Source: Brasenia schreberi (Eukaryota; Streptophyta; Magnoliopsida; Nymphaeales; Cabombaceae). Taken from it: a stretch of 64,000 nucleotides of DNA. Of this stretch, positions 32,957 through 45,323 are shown in pieces. Made by a program: the position numbers and the translations under genes. Where the stretch lies: assembly GCA_036023115.1 (NCBI GenBank), contig JAYKKT010000079.1:16765501-16829500 (forward strand). Reading direction: 5' to 3'. The notes beneath the pieces were generated by a model. That model made no database searches. It saw nothing but the letters and a program-made list of their open reading frames with translations, and was not told the origin of the DNA. Positions within the stretch are counted from its first letter, which is position 1, and every line of letters begins with the position of its first letter.

Positions 32957-33726
32957 GTGCAAAATAGCATGAACATGTATTAAGCACTGGGAGGCTCCTT
33001 CCCCTCCTACAAGGTTAGAGGAAACAGAGAACAATGTGACAAACAACGGGGGGGAAAGCATCTGAGAAGTAGTTAAAGAATCTTACGAGATTACAATATC
33101 ACATGAAAATAGAAGATATCAACGTGCACATGCAATAGCATCCACTTAATCGTACATTAGTAATAAAAAAAGGTAATCTGCCTTGCATTTTTGCTCACCA
33201 AGTACGTGAATTAGTACAAGGTACTACACGTCTATTAAAAATGCAATAATTATAAGAGAATCAAATTCTATAACATATCATGCAACAGAATAACAATACT
33301 TTCATATTATGCTGCTTACAACTAAATAACATACACCTTTCTTAGTGTTCTATAAGAATGAATTTGTGAAGAAAATGTACCACTCATCCTTCAAAGAATA
33401 ACAAAAAATCATGAGAAGGTAAACTTGAGCGTGCGTGTGCATCTCTCTCTCTTTCTCTCTCGTTTTCCTAAGTGTAAGTGCAATGGTGGTACCATCTGAT
33501 TTTCCATAACCATCGATTATCTGAATAGAGGCCCGATTGAAGCAACGGGAGTCCAACGAGAGAAAAATGACTTCAATTAAGCGACGCAATTAGAAGAACA
33601 ACGAGCGGCCATACTTCATCCAAAACAGTGAAATTGTTCACAATCATGATTCAGGGGGTTCACCACAGAGGAAATAAGATGAATCGGGAAAGAAGAATGC
33701 GAGAAGGTTGGCGCGGTTGTGCGTAC
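32957..33726 (-). other. Intron 1 of the Lys-rich pseudogene
   Basis: Begins GTACGC after exon 1. Contains a CTCTCT run near 33442-33464. No other feature was recognised. Confidence 0.5.
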
Positions 33727-33883
33727 TGTTGAGGTCCTCAACCGTGTCGTGAGGGGACAATGGGAGCGCTAGATGTGTGTCTAGGTTGCTGTGGATAAAT
33801 ATGGTGACCGGATCACCGGCGAAAAGGGCCGACGCAGAAGGAAGAAGACGGATGTTCGCGTCGCGCGAGCAACCGTCCGCCAT
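33727..33883 (-). pseudogene. Exon 1 of the Lys-rich pseudogene
   Basis: Starts MADGCSRDANIRLLPSASALF and reads to SPHDTVEDLN, then splits a codon at the donor A|GTACGC. An upstream in-frame ATG at 33937 would add 18 residues (MFRRESPPAAVEHASAAA); I prefer 33883 because the added part is low complexity. The exon is GC-rich compared with its surroundings, as first exons of plant genes often are. Confidence 0.6.
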
Positions 33884-33949
33884 GGCCGCCGCTGAAGCGT
33901 GTTCTACCGCGGCGGGCGGGCTTTCTCTTCGAAACACGGGGAAACGGAT

Positions 33950-34300
33950 CGGATCCCGAATGTATGTTACCGTTCGAGAAGTCCCGATCCGACGGTTCCA
34001 ACCGAAACCGAACCTATTCCAAAACCGATTCTGAACCGGTAAAATCGAATCCGAAACCAGGAACCACTTGGTATGTTTCCAGTTTCACCTTCCATGGAAT
34101 CATAATCGATCTGAAATCAGAACTGTTGGTTTCATATATTCTTTATTTTTTCTAAATTTCAAATTTTAATAGTTTTTCTCTAATTTAGAGTGGTTTAAGA
34201 AAAAACAGAACAGAAATCAACCCGATCTTGAATTGGTTCCAGTTTCTGATTCCAGAAAAATCGATTTGAAACGTCTGGTTTCATATCCGGACATGTATCC
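33950..34300. repeat. GGTTCC/GAACCG-rich dispersed repeat
   Basis: Segments such as CCGAAACCGAACC, CCGATTCTGAACCGG and CCAGTTTCTGATTCCAG resemble those in the MITE-like sequences at 6.1, 54.7 and 55.3 kb. The end CGGACATGTATCC at about 34290 recalls the CATGTCC end at 6.1 kb. Confidence 0.4.
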
Positions 34301-34569
34301 ATATACTTCTCTATCTGTCATTAGAGGAATGTATATATATAAAACATGTGTATGAGTGTTATAACTTGGTCAAGAGAGATGGCCGCTTCGGATCCGAACA
34401 AGCGGTTGAATTGGACACAAACCACCTATAAAACCAGCAAGAACAAGAACCTAACCAAACTCTACAACTCGGTTCCTGTTCCACCTATCAGGGAACCAAA
34501 CTGAAACTAGGACAGGAATTATGGTTAGTTTTTTTTGTTTATTCCAGTTTAAAAAACCAATCTTCGTTT

Positions 34570-34860
34570 CATGACATTTTGAAAAGGAGACATGCCATGT
34601 ATGTGTCACTCTTTCAAGAAATAAGAGAAAGAGAGACGCAAGAAGACATGTGTGCCATGCATCTTTTCTATGAAAGAGACGCGTGTGGCGTACATTCCTC
34701 TTATAGGAGAGACACGTCGCTTACGTCTCTTCCATAGTGAGAGACTCAAGTTACAATCATCTCTCCTATGGCAATGCATATCTCTTAAGGGAGAGACCCA
34801 TCATGTATCATGTATTTTTCTTATGAGAACACATGTGTAATGCATTTCCCTTTTCAAAAA
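34570..34860. repeat. Degenerate short tandem repeats (AGAGAC / CTCTTATAGG units)
   Basis: Several imperfect 40-50 bp units with GAGAGACxCxTxxTGT...CAT...CTCTTA. No coding sense. Confidence 0.5.
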
Positions 34861-35231
34861 ATGTGAAAAAACTAGGAAGAGAGATATAATCTCAGAGAAT
34901 GTCATCGAGAGAGGAAGATAAAACAGAAGACGGAGATACAGCCGATGAGATGAGAGAGAGGGTGTCTAGTGAGGTGACAGAGAGTGCGCCAGCGAGATGA
35001 GAGGGAGAGACGAGAGAGAGCATCGGTGAGGTGAGAGGGAGAGGAGAAAGTGTGTGATGCATTTCTCTTTAGAAAATGTGAAAAAACTAGGAAGAGAGAT
35101 ATAATCTCAGACAATGTCATCGAGAGAGGAAGAGGTGAAAGGGGGAGGTGAGAGAGAGTGCGCCAGTGAAATGAGAGGGAGAGACGAGAGAGAGCATCGG
35201 TGAGGTGAGAGGGAGAGGAGAGAGTGCAATG
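34843..35231. repeat. Imperfect tandem duplication of an AG-rich segment
   Basis: ATGTGAAAAAACTAGGAAGA occurs at 34861 and 35076 and GCGCCAG(C/T)GA at 34986 and 35161; the second copy lacks about 40 bp. Ser/Leu-rich minus-strand frames over it are low-complexity artefacts. Confidence 0.85.
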
Positions 35232-35660
35232 ACCACGAGTCGGAGATGAAGATAAAAAGGTAAATGAAGTGTGTGCTTGTACCTTTAGGAGGAATGCATA
35301 CAGACACGAATACAACTCGAGAATGTATTATCGTGCCCAAAGTAAGAGGGAAACAAGTCATTCTCGGGTCAATTGCCAACCACTGTTAGATGACCAGTTC
35401 AATTATGTCAAAAGTTGGATAATGATCTAGACCCGAATAAACCATGCTTCTTTTCTCATTAGCATTGTTGTTTAAACAAAATAAAGAAATGATGCAAATC
35501 GTTATACCAACTCCAATCAGTGGTTGTTTGGTTTGGATATTTTGGTTCCTACGACAAGTTTGGTTTGGCTTAAAATTTAAAAAAAACTCAAAAGAGAACC
35601 AGCTCACTTTTTTAAAGGTTAAAACCAAGCGATTAGAATACTAGAATGAAGCAAATACCG
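35232..35660. other. Spacer, no gene seen
   Basis: No coding or repeat feature could be supported. Confidence 0.45.
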
Positions 35661-35665
35661 TTAAA

Positions 35666-35721
35666 CAACAACTAAACATTTTCCTAATGCTAGATGAGGT
35701 AAGTTACAAGGATATTTTGTC
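35666..35721 (-). mobile_element. Relic of an RTE LINE 3' end
   Basis: AACAACAACTAAACATTTTC followed by CTAATGCTAGATGAGGTAAG aligns with the reverse complement of the RTE 3' end (..CTAAGCCTTTTCCCATACTAGACGGGGTCGG..). About 55 bp, diverged. Confidence 0.5.
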
Positions 35722-35947
35722 TCTATAGAGTTCGATCATGTGCCACACTAATATTTAACTCCATATAAACTAAACAAGGTAGATGTTAACAATCATGCGA
35801 TCCCTTTATTTACCTTTAAAATTGCATCTCTGACTTTTCATCTTATCAAGATTTTCTTGTTGATTTCGCTGTGACTGGTTCGGTTATTGTTTTTATGGAA
35901 GAGAAACTCAATATAAGTACGATATCGTATAGCGAAGATCCATTTTG

Positions 35948-36333
35948 TAGGGATGGCAGTTTGAACCTTTCCTCTGGGTACCCTTTTCGATCCGTCCCGT
36001 ATGGGACGGGTTTCCAGTAGGGAGCGGGTCAGCAGTAGACCCACTCGGAGTATATATATATATATTAGTGTTTTTATATAAAATATATGTTATTATATAT
36101 GTGTGTGTGTTTATAACTACTTTACATGCTTATGTGTATGTATTTTTTATATAAATATATCATAAAAAAAATTGTATCTTATGTAAAAATATAATATTGA
36201 ATGGTTTTTCTGAAAAAATACTTTTATAGGTTGAAATGAGACCGGGCCAGGTTGTAACAAAGAGTGAGAGGCAGAGTCGGTGCAGATGGAGAAAACTTGC
36301 CCGGTTGTCACCTCACCATTTTGGTACCATGTG
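35948..36333. mobile_element. Possible hAT-like element (GGGATGGCAGTTTG end)
   Basis: Left end TAGGGATGGCAGTTTGAACC followed by GGGACGGG repeats and TA/GT microsatellites. The right end near 36310-36330 (GGTTGTCACCTCACC) is only a weak partner. Confidence 0.3.
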
Positions 36334-36351
36334 ATTTGATGACCTTTACTT
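36334..36351. repeat. Left target duplication of an L1 fragment
   Basis: ATTTGATGACCTTTACTT, identical to 37057-37074. Confidence 0.85.
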
Positions 36352-37056
36352 GTTTTTTGGAACTAAGGTAGAATTTTTTTTTAATTTTTAGAACAAAGTA
36401 TAGTGACTTCAAGAGCCAGTAATCATTGCAATTGTGGGGGTTCTCCCAGTTTTGCTGTTTTCTTAACGTGTAAATTTTACATTTCAGAATTTTCTAAGTA
36501 ATTGTACTTGAAAGTTGAGCTATTTTGTACTCCTCTTCTTAAATGTGCTCCTTTGTGATCTCAACAACTTTGATGGGTTTCTTCATATATTTGCCTTGTG
36601 TACCGATATGCTCAATCTTTAATTTTGAAGCCAACAACTCTTGAATCTTAATAGGTGTGTTCTTGTTAAAGCAAACTACTGATATTGCTAGATTAATCTA
36701 TTAATAAGTCTTCATTATTTGCTTTATATTTGAACATTATTGCATAAATGTTTTATCAAATAACATTAGGTCATCAGAAAATAGCAAATTTGAGATTATT
36801 GGACCTCTTGTTATTTTGACACCTCTAATATCTCCATTTTCATTGCTTTTTGTAATAAGTGTGATAGTGCTTCAGTGTATATAATGAACAAAAATGGTGA
36901 CAATAGGTCACCTTATCTAATTCCACAGGATGGATTGAAATATCCCTATGTATGTCCTTCAAATAGGATTGAATATGTGACCATTGTAACACACTCATTG
37001 ATCCAGTATATCCATTTACTATGAAAATCTAGTTTTTCAAATAGGATTGAAATATA
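36352..37056 (-). mobile_element. L1-type LINE fragment, 5'-truncated (reverse transcriptase part)
   Basis: Minus-strand translation gives DFHSKWIYWINECVTMVTYSILFEG near 37030-36955, then CGIR, a stop, GDLLSPFLFIIYTEALSHLLQKAMK near 36935-36840. These are the L1 reverse transcriptase segments usually read as W...CV....S.L.NG...G.F...RG.RQGDPLSP.LF. The YADD-box region is decayed. It is flanked by an exact 18-bp duplication, and T-rich DNA (a poly-A remnant on the minus strand) lies next to the left copy. Confidence 0.82.
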
Positions 37057-37074
37057 ATTTGATGACCTTTACTT
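37057..37074. repeat. Right target duplication of the L1 fragment
   Basis: Partner of 36334-36351. Confidence 0.85.
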
Positions 37075-38335
<1,261 letters not shown>

Positions 38336-38689
38336 ATATATGCTAGTAAATCCAAACAAATCTCATCAATCTATTTTTGATGATGGATGATTGAGATTTG
38401 AATCTATAAAGTCAAAAGAAGATGTGTACTTATATACACACAAACTCCGTCCATGCTCAAACACCATATATTAGCACTAATTAATCTATTCATGTAACAA
38501 TAGATGCATCGAACCAGGATCTTTAATGATTTAATAAAACACATTGCATAAACTTATAGGTCTTAGCACAGATCAAACATCAGGAATCTTAGGAAGTAAA
38601 TATAATATAATATAATATAATAAGGAATGCTGAAACTGGACAAGAGCTTACTTCCATTGAAAAATCTCGAATAGCAGGGGTGATATCAG

Positions 38690-39850
38690 ATTTAATAACA
38701 GGCAAATGTTGCTATAATAACTTGGAAGAGAAACCACCAACCCAGGTGCACCATCTGGGTTGATGAAAAGAGATGACTCGCTTTCTATCACCTTTGTGAC
38801 CTGCTGAATCAATCAATACTCATTTGTTGAGTAAACCTTAACACAGAAGATTCTGCATTTGGATCGTCCAAAGACGAGGCCCATTGTTTTTCAAGATTGA
38901 CCCAGCGTCTTCATAAGAAATCGTCTTCTATTACTGTGGCATTAAGCTGTTCTTTAAGGGTTATGATTTGTTGAAAGATTGCTTGGATATTCCAGGCTAC
39001 TAGAGCATGCTGGACTGTTTTTAGCTAGAAAACACTTGGTGCATGCTTTATCCCTCAATCGGTCTCTGCAAGTACTCTGATCATTTTTGGTATATCCTCA
39101 AGGTCGCATAAGCATTCTTGATAACTGCATCTGCGGTTGAACAATGAAAATGTGGGGTGGATGTCAAGAAGTAGAGGCAGGTGATTGAATCCAAGCCCAT
39201 TGAGATGATGTACCACAATCGAGGAGAATGCAGAGAGCCACTCTGGAGAACTTAGCACAGGGTCCAACCATTTTTGGATCAAACGTACGTGATCACTACA
39301 ATTATTCCATGTAGATCTTTGGTCAATGAAGCCCAAATCAAGCACGATAATAGCATTTATGAAATCAATTAGGAATTGTTGCAGAATTATGAGATTCGGG
39401 TCATCCTGCTTTTCTCGGTTGCGAGAGTATGGTGTTGAAATCTCCAACAAATAGTATGAAAGAGAATGAAGTTGTTCATTAGATGGAAATTGGCCGTCTC
39501 TTTCTGCTTTGACACTGTGAAGATGTACTATAATCAAGAACCAAATCAATTATTTCATGGGTTCCCAAACAGTATCACAAATGAACTGAGAATCAAATTC
39601 CACTGTGCTAAGTTGAAGGCCATCTTTCCAACCCAGAACCAATTCATCCATTGTTCTAAAGGATTAACAGTACTGAAGATGTTTGAATAACTCTATTTAG
39701 CACGCTTCAACTCTACCCACTGCTATTAGTATGTTTGGTTTCTGCAAGGAATATTATTTGTGGGGAGTAAGCACTATGGAGCTCTTCTTCTATGTCGTGA
39801 ACTGTCAGGGTACACCAGGACATTCATGAGAATTGGGCTTTTTGTAGGCT
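38690..39850 (-). pseudogene. L1-type LINE endonuclease region (decayed)
   Basis: Minus-strand pieces in order: LTVHDIEEELHSAYSPQIIFLAETK (about 39800), LIWFLIIVHLHSVKAERDGQF, STPYSRNREKQDDPNLIILQQFLIDFINA, LDLGFIDQRSTWNNCSDHVRLIQKWLDPVLSSPEWLSAF, VVHHLNGLGFNHLPLLLDI (39550-39150), then a Trp/Lys-rich linker ending near 38690. This is the L1 AP endonuclease: E-T in the first part, W-N and D-R.L (here DPVL), and SDHRPL (here FNHLPL). The catalytic D-H pair is altered and N-terminal parts need frame changes. No reverse transcriptase follows directly. Confidence 0.8.
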
Positions 39851-40156
39851 GGCACCCAAGGCCTTGTCAGAAGAATCTGTGAGAAAAGATGAACATTGTT
39901 TCTTCTCATCCACCATATAAATGTCACGTGAAGTCTGCCTTTTCTGTCGAAGAGAATCCAGACACATAGAATGTCGACCACCGGATGTCAATGCTTAGGA
40001 GAAATTTAAGAATTATCTGCTAAATAGACCATTTCATGTTTCTTACCGATAGATTTGCTGCGGAGAATGAAAATGAGGCAATGTGGGAGCCTTATTGTTC
40101 TGTTTCTAGTGTTCTGTTGACGGAGAAGCGTTTGATGTAGAAGATCTTATGACGGT
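39851..40156. other. Flank between L1 relic and copia-2
   Basis: No coding feature recognised. May include the 5' end of the L1. Confidence 0.4.
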
Positions 40157-40161
40157 GTTTA
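40157..40161. repeat. Possible target duplication of copia-2, left copy
   Basis: GTTTA, against GGTTA at 53700-53704 (4 of 5). Confidence 0.6.
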
Positions 40162-40569
40162 TGTTGGAGTCCGATGAGGCTATGTCTGGTGTTCTCAGCA
40201 ATGATCTCAAGAGCATCTTGCCATGGTTTCAAGTTGCAGAGGATATGAAACGGAAGAAGATGGAGAGCGGAAGGTGTTTCAGGTATGATTTCCGTTTTTC
40301 ACACTAACTGGTTTTTCCTAAGGAGGTATTTCTTTCAATTTCCTGTCTTTATGTGTATGCTACTTTGTATTTATAGAGCAGTCCCCCTTACTCCACCTCT
40401 CGGATATCGATGTTGGGTTTTCCGTTTCTTATTCGGTCGGTTACATAGCTCATCCATTGGAGACTGGTTGTTATGGATTTGCTCCGTAATCGTCTCCACG
40501 AGAAACGGTTGGATGATCAATCCAGTCGTTCTCATAAAACTACCGAGAATGGTCACTCTCGACTTCACA
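40162..40569 (-). repeat. Copia-2 3' LTR
   Basis: 408 bp. TATA box CTCTATAAATACAAAG on the minus strand at 40379-40364. The purine-rich TTGTGAGAGA lies just inside its inner edge. Confidence 0.88.
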
Positions 40570-40699
40570 TCTCTCACAAGGTCATTCAAGTCAAATGATC
40601 TAACACATTGGTTTTCCTCTCACTTTTGTAAGGTTTTCTAAGTAATGTCATTTTATGATTGCTATTGCAATCATTACCTGTTGTTTAGTTTTTTACCAA

Positions 40700-42915
40700 C
40701 ACAATAATCAAATATATTTCAAACTCATGTTTGTAACATGTTTTGAGAAAAGATCTATTGTTATGCCTTTAGTCAAGGGGTCTGCTAACATATCTTGAGT
40801 TGGCTTGTATGAGATAGATATTTCCTTTCTCATAATCATATCATGAACATAGTAGTATTTCACCATTATATGCTTACTTTTAAAGTTATGAGTTTCACTC
40901 TTGATTAGAGTAATTACTGCATTGTTGTCACAGTAAATGACAATCGACTCGTCGGTTATGTCCAGCTTTAAATATTGTATAAAGCGACTTATCAATACGG
41001 CACTTGTTGCGACCATACAACAAGTCGTATACTCAACTTCTTGTGTATGTAACGCTAGACAACCATGTTTCTTACATGCCTAAGAAACAACTCTACCTCT
41101 AATAAAAATATTTGTCCTGAGGTTGATTTGTTGTCATATTTGTTCCCAATAAAGTTAGTGTATGAGTATCCTATCACTTTTAGTTCATCTACTTAAAAAC
41201 ACAATTTCAAGTCTTTTGTTCCTTTGAGATATCTTAGAATCCTCTTCACATTTATCCAATGTTGTTATCCAAGATTACTTTGATATTTGCTCATAAGACC
41301 AACAACAAAGCTAATATCATGCCTTGTACATAGCTTAGCATATATCAAGCAGCTCACAACTTGTGCATAAAGAACATTAGGTATATCATCTCCTTTATCA
41401 GGACAATCAACCTTTCTAAGTTTTATCCCTTTTGCAGTGGGTGTTGGAGTAGACTTACATTCACCCGTTTAAAAATTCTTAAGGATATAATCATTATATC
41501 TCTCATGACTTAGGCATAGAAGTTTAGATTCTCTATCTCGAAAAATCTTTATACCCAGGATATATGATGCTTCTCCCATATCCTTAATTTCAAACCTTGA
41601 GTTTAACCATGACTTGGTATTAATAATCATCTTATTGTCATTCACAGTCAATAATATGTCATCTACATATAATGATAAGATGATAAAATGGTTCCCACTG
41701 TTGAAGACATATACATAGTGATCAAGCTCATTTCCCACAAACCCAAGTTTAACAATGGCATTTTGAAAAGTCAAATACCATTGGCGAGGTTATTATTTCA
41801 GGTCATATAGGGATTTTTTCAACTTCTATACCGTATCTTCTTAGCCTTCAACTTTGTATCATTCAGGTTGATGTATATATATGATTTCATCTAAATCTCT
41901 ATTTAGAAAAGCAATTTTTACATCTAAGTGATATAAATTCAAATCATAATATACTAATATCGCAAGGATTATTCTTATAGATGCAAATTTCGCAACAGAG
42001 GAATATGTCTCAACATAATTTATCCCTTCCTTTTGCGAACATCCCTTTTGCAAAAAACATCACTTTAAACTTCTCGATTGATTCATCAACTTTATATTTA
42101 TTTTACAGAACCCATTTATAGCTTATGACTTTTCTTTCTTTTGGCAAATCAACCAACTCTTAGACTTCGTTTTTCTTAATGGATTCTATTTTCTCATCCA
42201 TGGCTTTCTCCTAGTCTGTTGCTTCACATAAGTTAATAGTTAGCTGATAAGTCAAGTTATCAATCAACTCATCTAAATCTACCTAATTACATACTTCTTG
42301 TATAAGACAAGTATGATAATCATTTAAGTAGGACAGTGTAACCCTACGCCTTTTATTTTCACTTAAAGTTTTGGTTGATTCATGAAGATCTTCTATCGGT
42401 TCAAATGATGATTGATCCATCATCAACATATTCATCATTATTCTGAAGGATGTTATTCTTAGTAACTTTTAAGAATTTAACGTCTCTACTCTCTATTAAT
42501 TTATGATAAATATGATAAAAATTATATCCTTTTGAACCTTTAGAATATCTAATGAATATACATCTCAAGTACCTACTATCTAACTTATCTCTAGACTGAT
42601 CAAGGATCTTTACATGAACGATAGATACTCACTTCCTAAGATGACATAAGTTAGGTTTTCTTCCAAACCACATCTCATATGGTATAGTGAATACAACTTT
42701 ACAAGGTACTTTATTTGGTATATAAACTATTGTACTTACTTCTTCTCCCCAAAATATCCTTTATAGAGAGACATCTATTAACATTAATCTTGTCATTATC
42801 AGTAAAGTCATAATATATCTTTCAGCTACACAATTTTGTTGAGGTGTCTTAGGCATTGTATTTTGTTTTGAAATACCAAAGTCTTTACATAATTCCAAAA
42901 ATTCTGCAGAGGTAT
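40700..42915 (-). pseudogene. Copia-2 integrase end, reverse transcriptase and RNase H
   Basis: From right to left: integrase core end (FGISKQNTMPKTPQQNCVAERYI, 42915-42760) with its decayed C-terminal part, RT pieces (LYHLDVKIAFLNRDLDEIIYIHQPE 41940-41860; LSLYVDDILLTVND near 41660; SWLNSRFEIKDMGEASYILGIKI), and RNase H (SIVIYCDNNAVITLIKSETHNFKSKHI, DMLADPLTKG, 40960-40770). Multiple stops and frameshifts. RNase H, nearly absent from copia-1, is well kept here. Confidence 0.88.
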
Positions 42916-44196
42916 TGTAGATGTAAAATTTTATTCCAAAGTCTGTGTAGAGACTTGAAATAATTTTCATAATCTACGTCATGTACGAGTATGCCAGTTA
43001 GTTTACTTAAACTAAGAAGGATTGTTTTTTGACTTCTAGAGCGATTGTGGGTAAGTGAGATCTTTTCAACTTAGGCCTTCTTGAAATGACGCTCAAGGGT
43101 CAGCCTAGACACTTTGAGGATTTGTTTTGAGTTCGGTCTATTTTCAAAATCCACTTTCAAATCTCATGGACTTAGCCAAACTTGTGCACTTGGCTTTTTG
43201 GAAGAAAAAATTTCAAAGTCCTGAGAAACAAAAACTAGTTATGTTTTTAAGGACTTGTTTCGGATTTTTTTCAATAGCTTCTGTATCTCCAAAAATCGTG
43301 AAAATTTTACAATTAACAGAGAATAATTATGGAGATTTAGGAACTATTTTTATTCTAGTTTTTTTATTGTAAATGTACACAATTAAATCAGACATTGACC
43401 CTTACTTAGACATTCGGGACAGTTTTGTGACAGAAATACAAAGGTATAGAAAAATATCTATATCATGGAGTACAGGTCTCCGATCTTTATGAACTTAATT
43501 TGTTGGAAAGCTATGAATATCAAATTTCTAATTAGATCAGTTTCAATAAAATTGGTTCACTGAGGACAAAGTTATAGGATGATAACCCAAGTTCTATTAA
43601 AGGAAACATGGGTTTCATAGGTTCTGTTTCGATTTTAACAATCTATTCCGATTTTATTTACATGGTTGCATGGCCCAAAAATTCTTGAAATTTTTATTAA
43701 AAGTGGGTTGGGTATGTACATTAAGTGTGCAAAGTTTCGGAGCATTCAAAGTAGAGAGCAGGGAATTAAAAATCAAACATTAGATAGATACAAAATGCAG
43801 AAAACAGATTTTTGTATTTAGAACATATATGAATGCATTTCGTCCGAAATTGAAAGACAAATCACAGCAATTTCAATATAAATGACCGAAGAAAATGAAG
43901 TAAAGTATAATTATAGCTTAAGCATAGAGGAGATTAGAAGATATAAGAGATTACAATGTATAGAAGGGTAGAAGAAACTAAAAATCAAACACATAGTAGG
44001 CATCTAATGAAACGAAATTGGGCAGCATAACATCTAGCTATTACGTCAATGGATGGAGCCAACTGCTCCTTAATTATAACCCTTCTTAATTGAATGAAAG
44101 TAAGGAAGATATATAATGGAAAAGAGGAGAGGAATTGACCTAGATTTAGAAGTTTCTTGGTGATTTTATGAAACCGGCCAAGAGGGGGGCGACTCC

Positions 44197-44260
<64 letters not shown>

Positions 44261-45323
44261 CTCTTCCTCTCTCTCTTCACTCGCTTCAATGCTAGAAACC
44301 CAGCCCCAAGGTTTCTATTTATAGCCTCCAAGGGAAGGGGTCTAGAGCATTCCACAAGTTGGACATGGGTGTGGTCTTGGCCCAAAATGGAGTTGTTGGT
44401 CACATGGCCTCTCATGGGAGCACATGGTGGTCCCCCTTGGTCAAGAGGAGTCCAGCCCCACATGGCTCGACCATGTGTGTGGTTCGGTTAGGGGCGGTTC
44501 AGCCTTTGGTGCAATCCCGACTTGACATGGCTCGATTTGGTGCAGCCCTTGGTGCAGTCCCGGCTAGGCATGACTCAGTTTGGTGTAGCCCATCCCATGA
44601 CTTCATTATCTTAGTCCAGCCCATGGTGGTCTTGCCAAGTGCAACCCACTTTTTGGTGAAGCTTGTGGTCGTCCCTTAGCCACTTTGGTGCATGAAGTTC
44701 GCAACTTGACCTAGCCGTGGCCTTGACTTCTTGGCTGAATGCAACCCGTGTCTTGACCTTCTAGATTTAGGTTCTTTGATGTCAACCTTGATTATGTCTT
44801 TGGTCGAGTTCTTGACTTAGTACAAATGCAACTTCTTGGCCTAGCTAACTTGGGCTAGGTTGGAGTGACCTTTTGATTTGAGTTTTGATTGGATTGACAA
44901 CCTTGTCCCTGAATTGAATCAGACTTCAAACACGTGCCTAATCTAGGCTTGCTTCTGCTTCAAGGCTTGATTTGGATGCTTCATTCGATCTTGGCTTAGC
45001 CTTGAGATCGGGGTTGAACGGTCGATCGTGCCTTTACCCATTCCTTATTTAGACTTCATCCTGAATCCTCGGCATGGCTTTTGCAAATTCATCTTTATCT
45101 CCTTTCGATCCAGGCTTTACAAATCAACATCTTTTTAACTTCTCAAAACTTTGATTTTGTAACTTTAAATTTAAAATTATTTTAATTTCAAAATATTGTT
45201 TTTGGTATTTTATGAAATTCGTAGATTGTGTTCTCATCGGGGTTTTAAAACAAGCCTACATTTGTTTTGAAGATTTAAAACATGGTTTGATTTGTTTTTT
45301 AAAGACATTTTAGGGTGTTTTCA
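42916..45323 (-). repeat. Gypsy 3' LTR
   Basis: 2408 bp, plus-strand ends TGTAGATG...GGGTGTTTTCA. It aligns with 47602-49716 along its length with many differences (for example TGCCAG(T/C)TAGTTT, CTATGAATAT, TTAAGCATAGAGG). A (CT)n run (about 44203-44258) is private to it. A minus-strand TATA box GGCTATAAATAGAAACC lies at 44325-44309. Confidence 0.88.
44203..44258. repeat. (CT)n microsatellite in the gypsy LTR
   Basis: About 56 bp of CT. Absent from the second LTR copy. Confidence 0.95.

Larger units (their letters stand above)
18194..33883 (-). pseudogene. Lys-rich repeat protein gene, split by transposons (whole locus)
   Basis: The pieces fit one minus-strand gene: exon 1 at 33883-33727, exon 2 at 32956-32889, and an exon 3 block from 23817 down to about 18300. 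Exon phases fit (phase 1 after exon 1, phase 0 after exon 2). The product begins MADGCSRDANIRLL and has an N-terminal domain (DTVEDLN, EHSLCFPSLGKICVHALK, KRKRHLSHLSNSMLVRSAF, WVLHTDAS), then Lys-rich repeats and an acidic Ser-rich C-terminus (SDDDLSSADSEAESSRPSSNG). Lys clusters suggest a nuclear protein; I know no name for it. Damage: an exon 2 acceptor reading AC not AG, frameshifts near 23445, 20920 (GT slippage), 20230 and 19043 (A run), stops near 20484 and 19460, a TIR element at 21110-23333, and copia-1 at the exon 2 border. I am confident it is a broken gene, less so of each exon edge. Confidence 0.68.

Noticed and set aside
34902..35379. Minus-strand frames rich in Ser, Leu and His
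   Set aside because: Low-complexity translation of AG-rich tandem repeats.
44146..44679. Frames of about 105 codons on both strands
   Set aside because: They lie inside the gypsy LTR and include its CT run; the second LTR copy does not keep them open.
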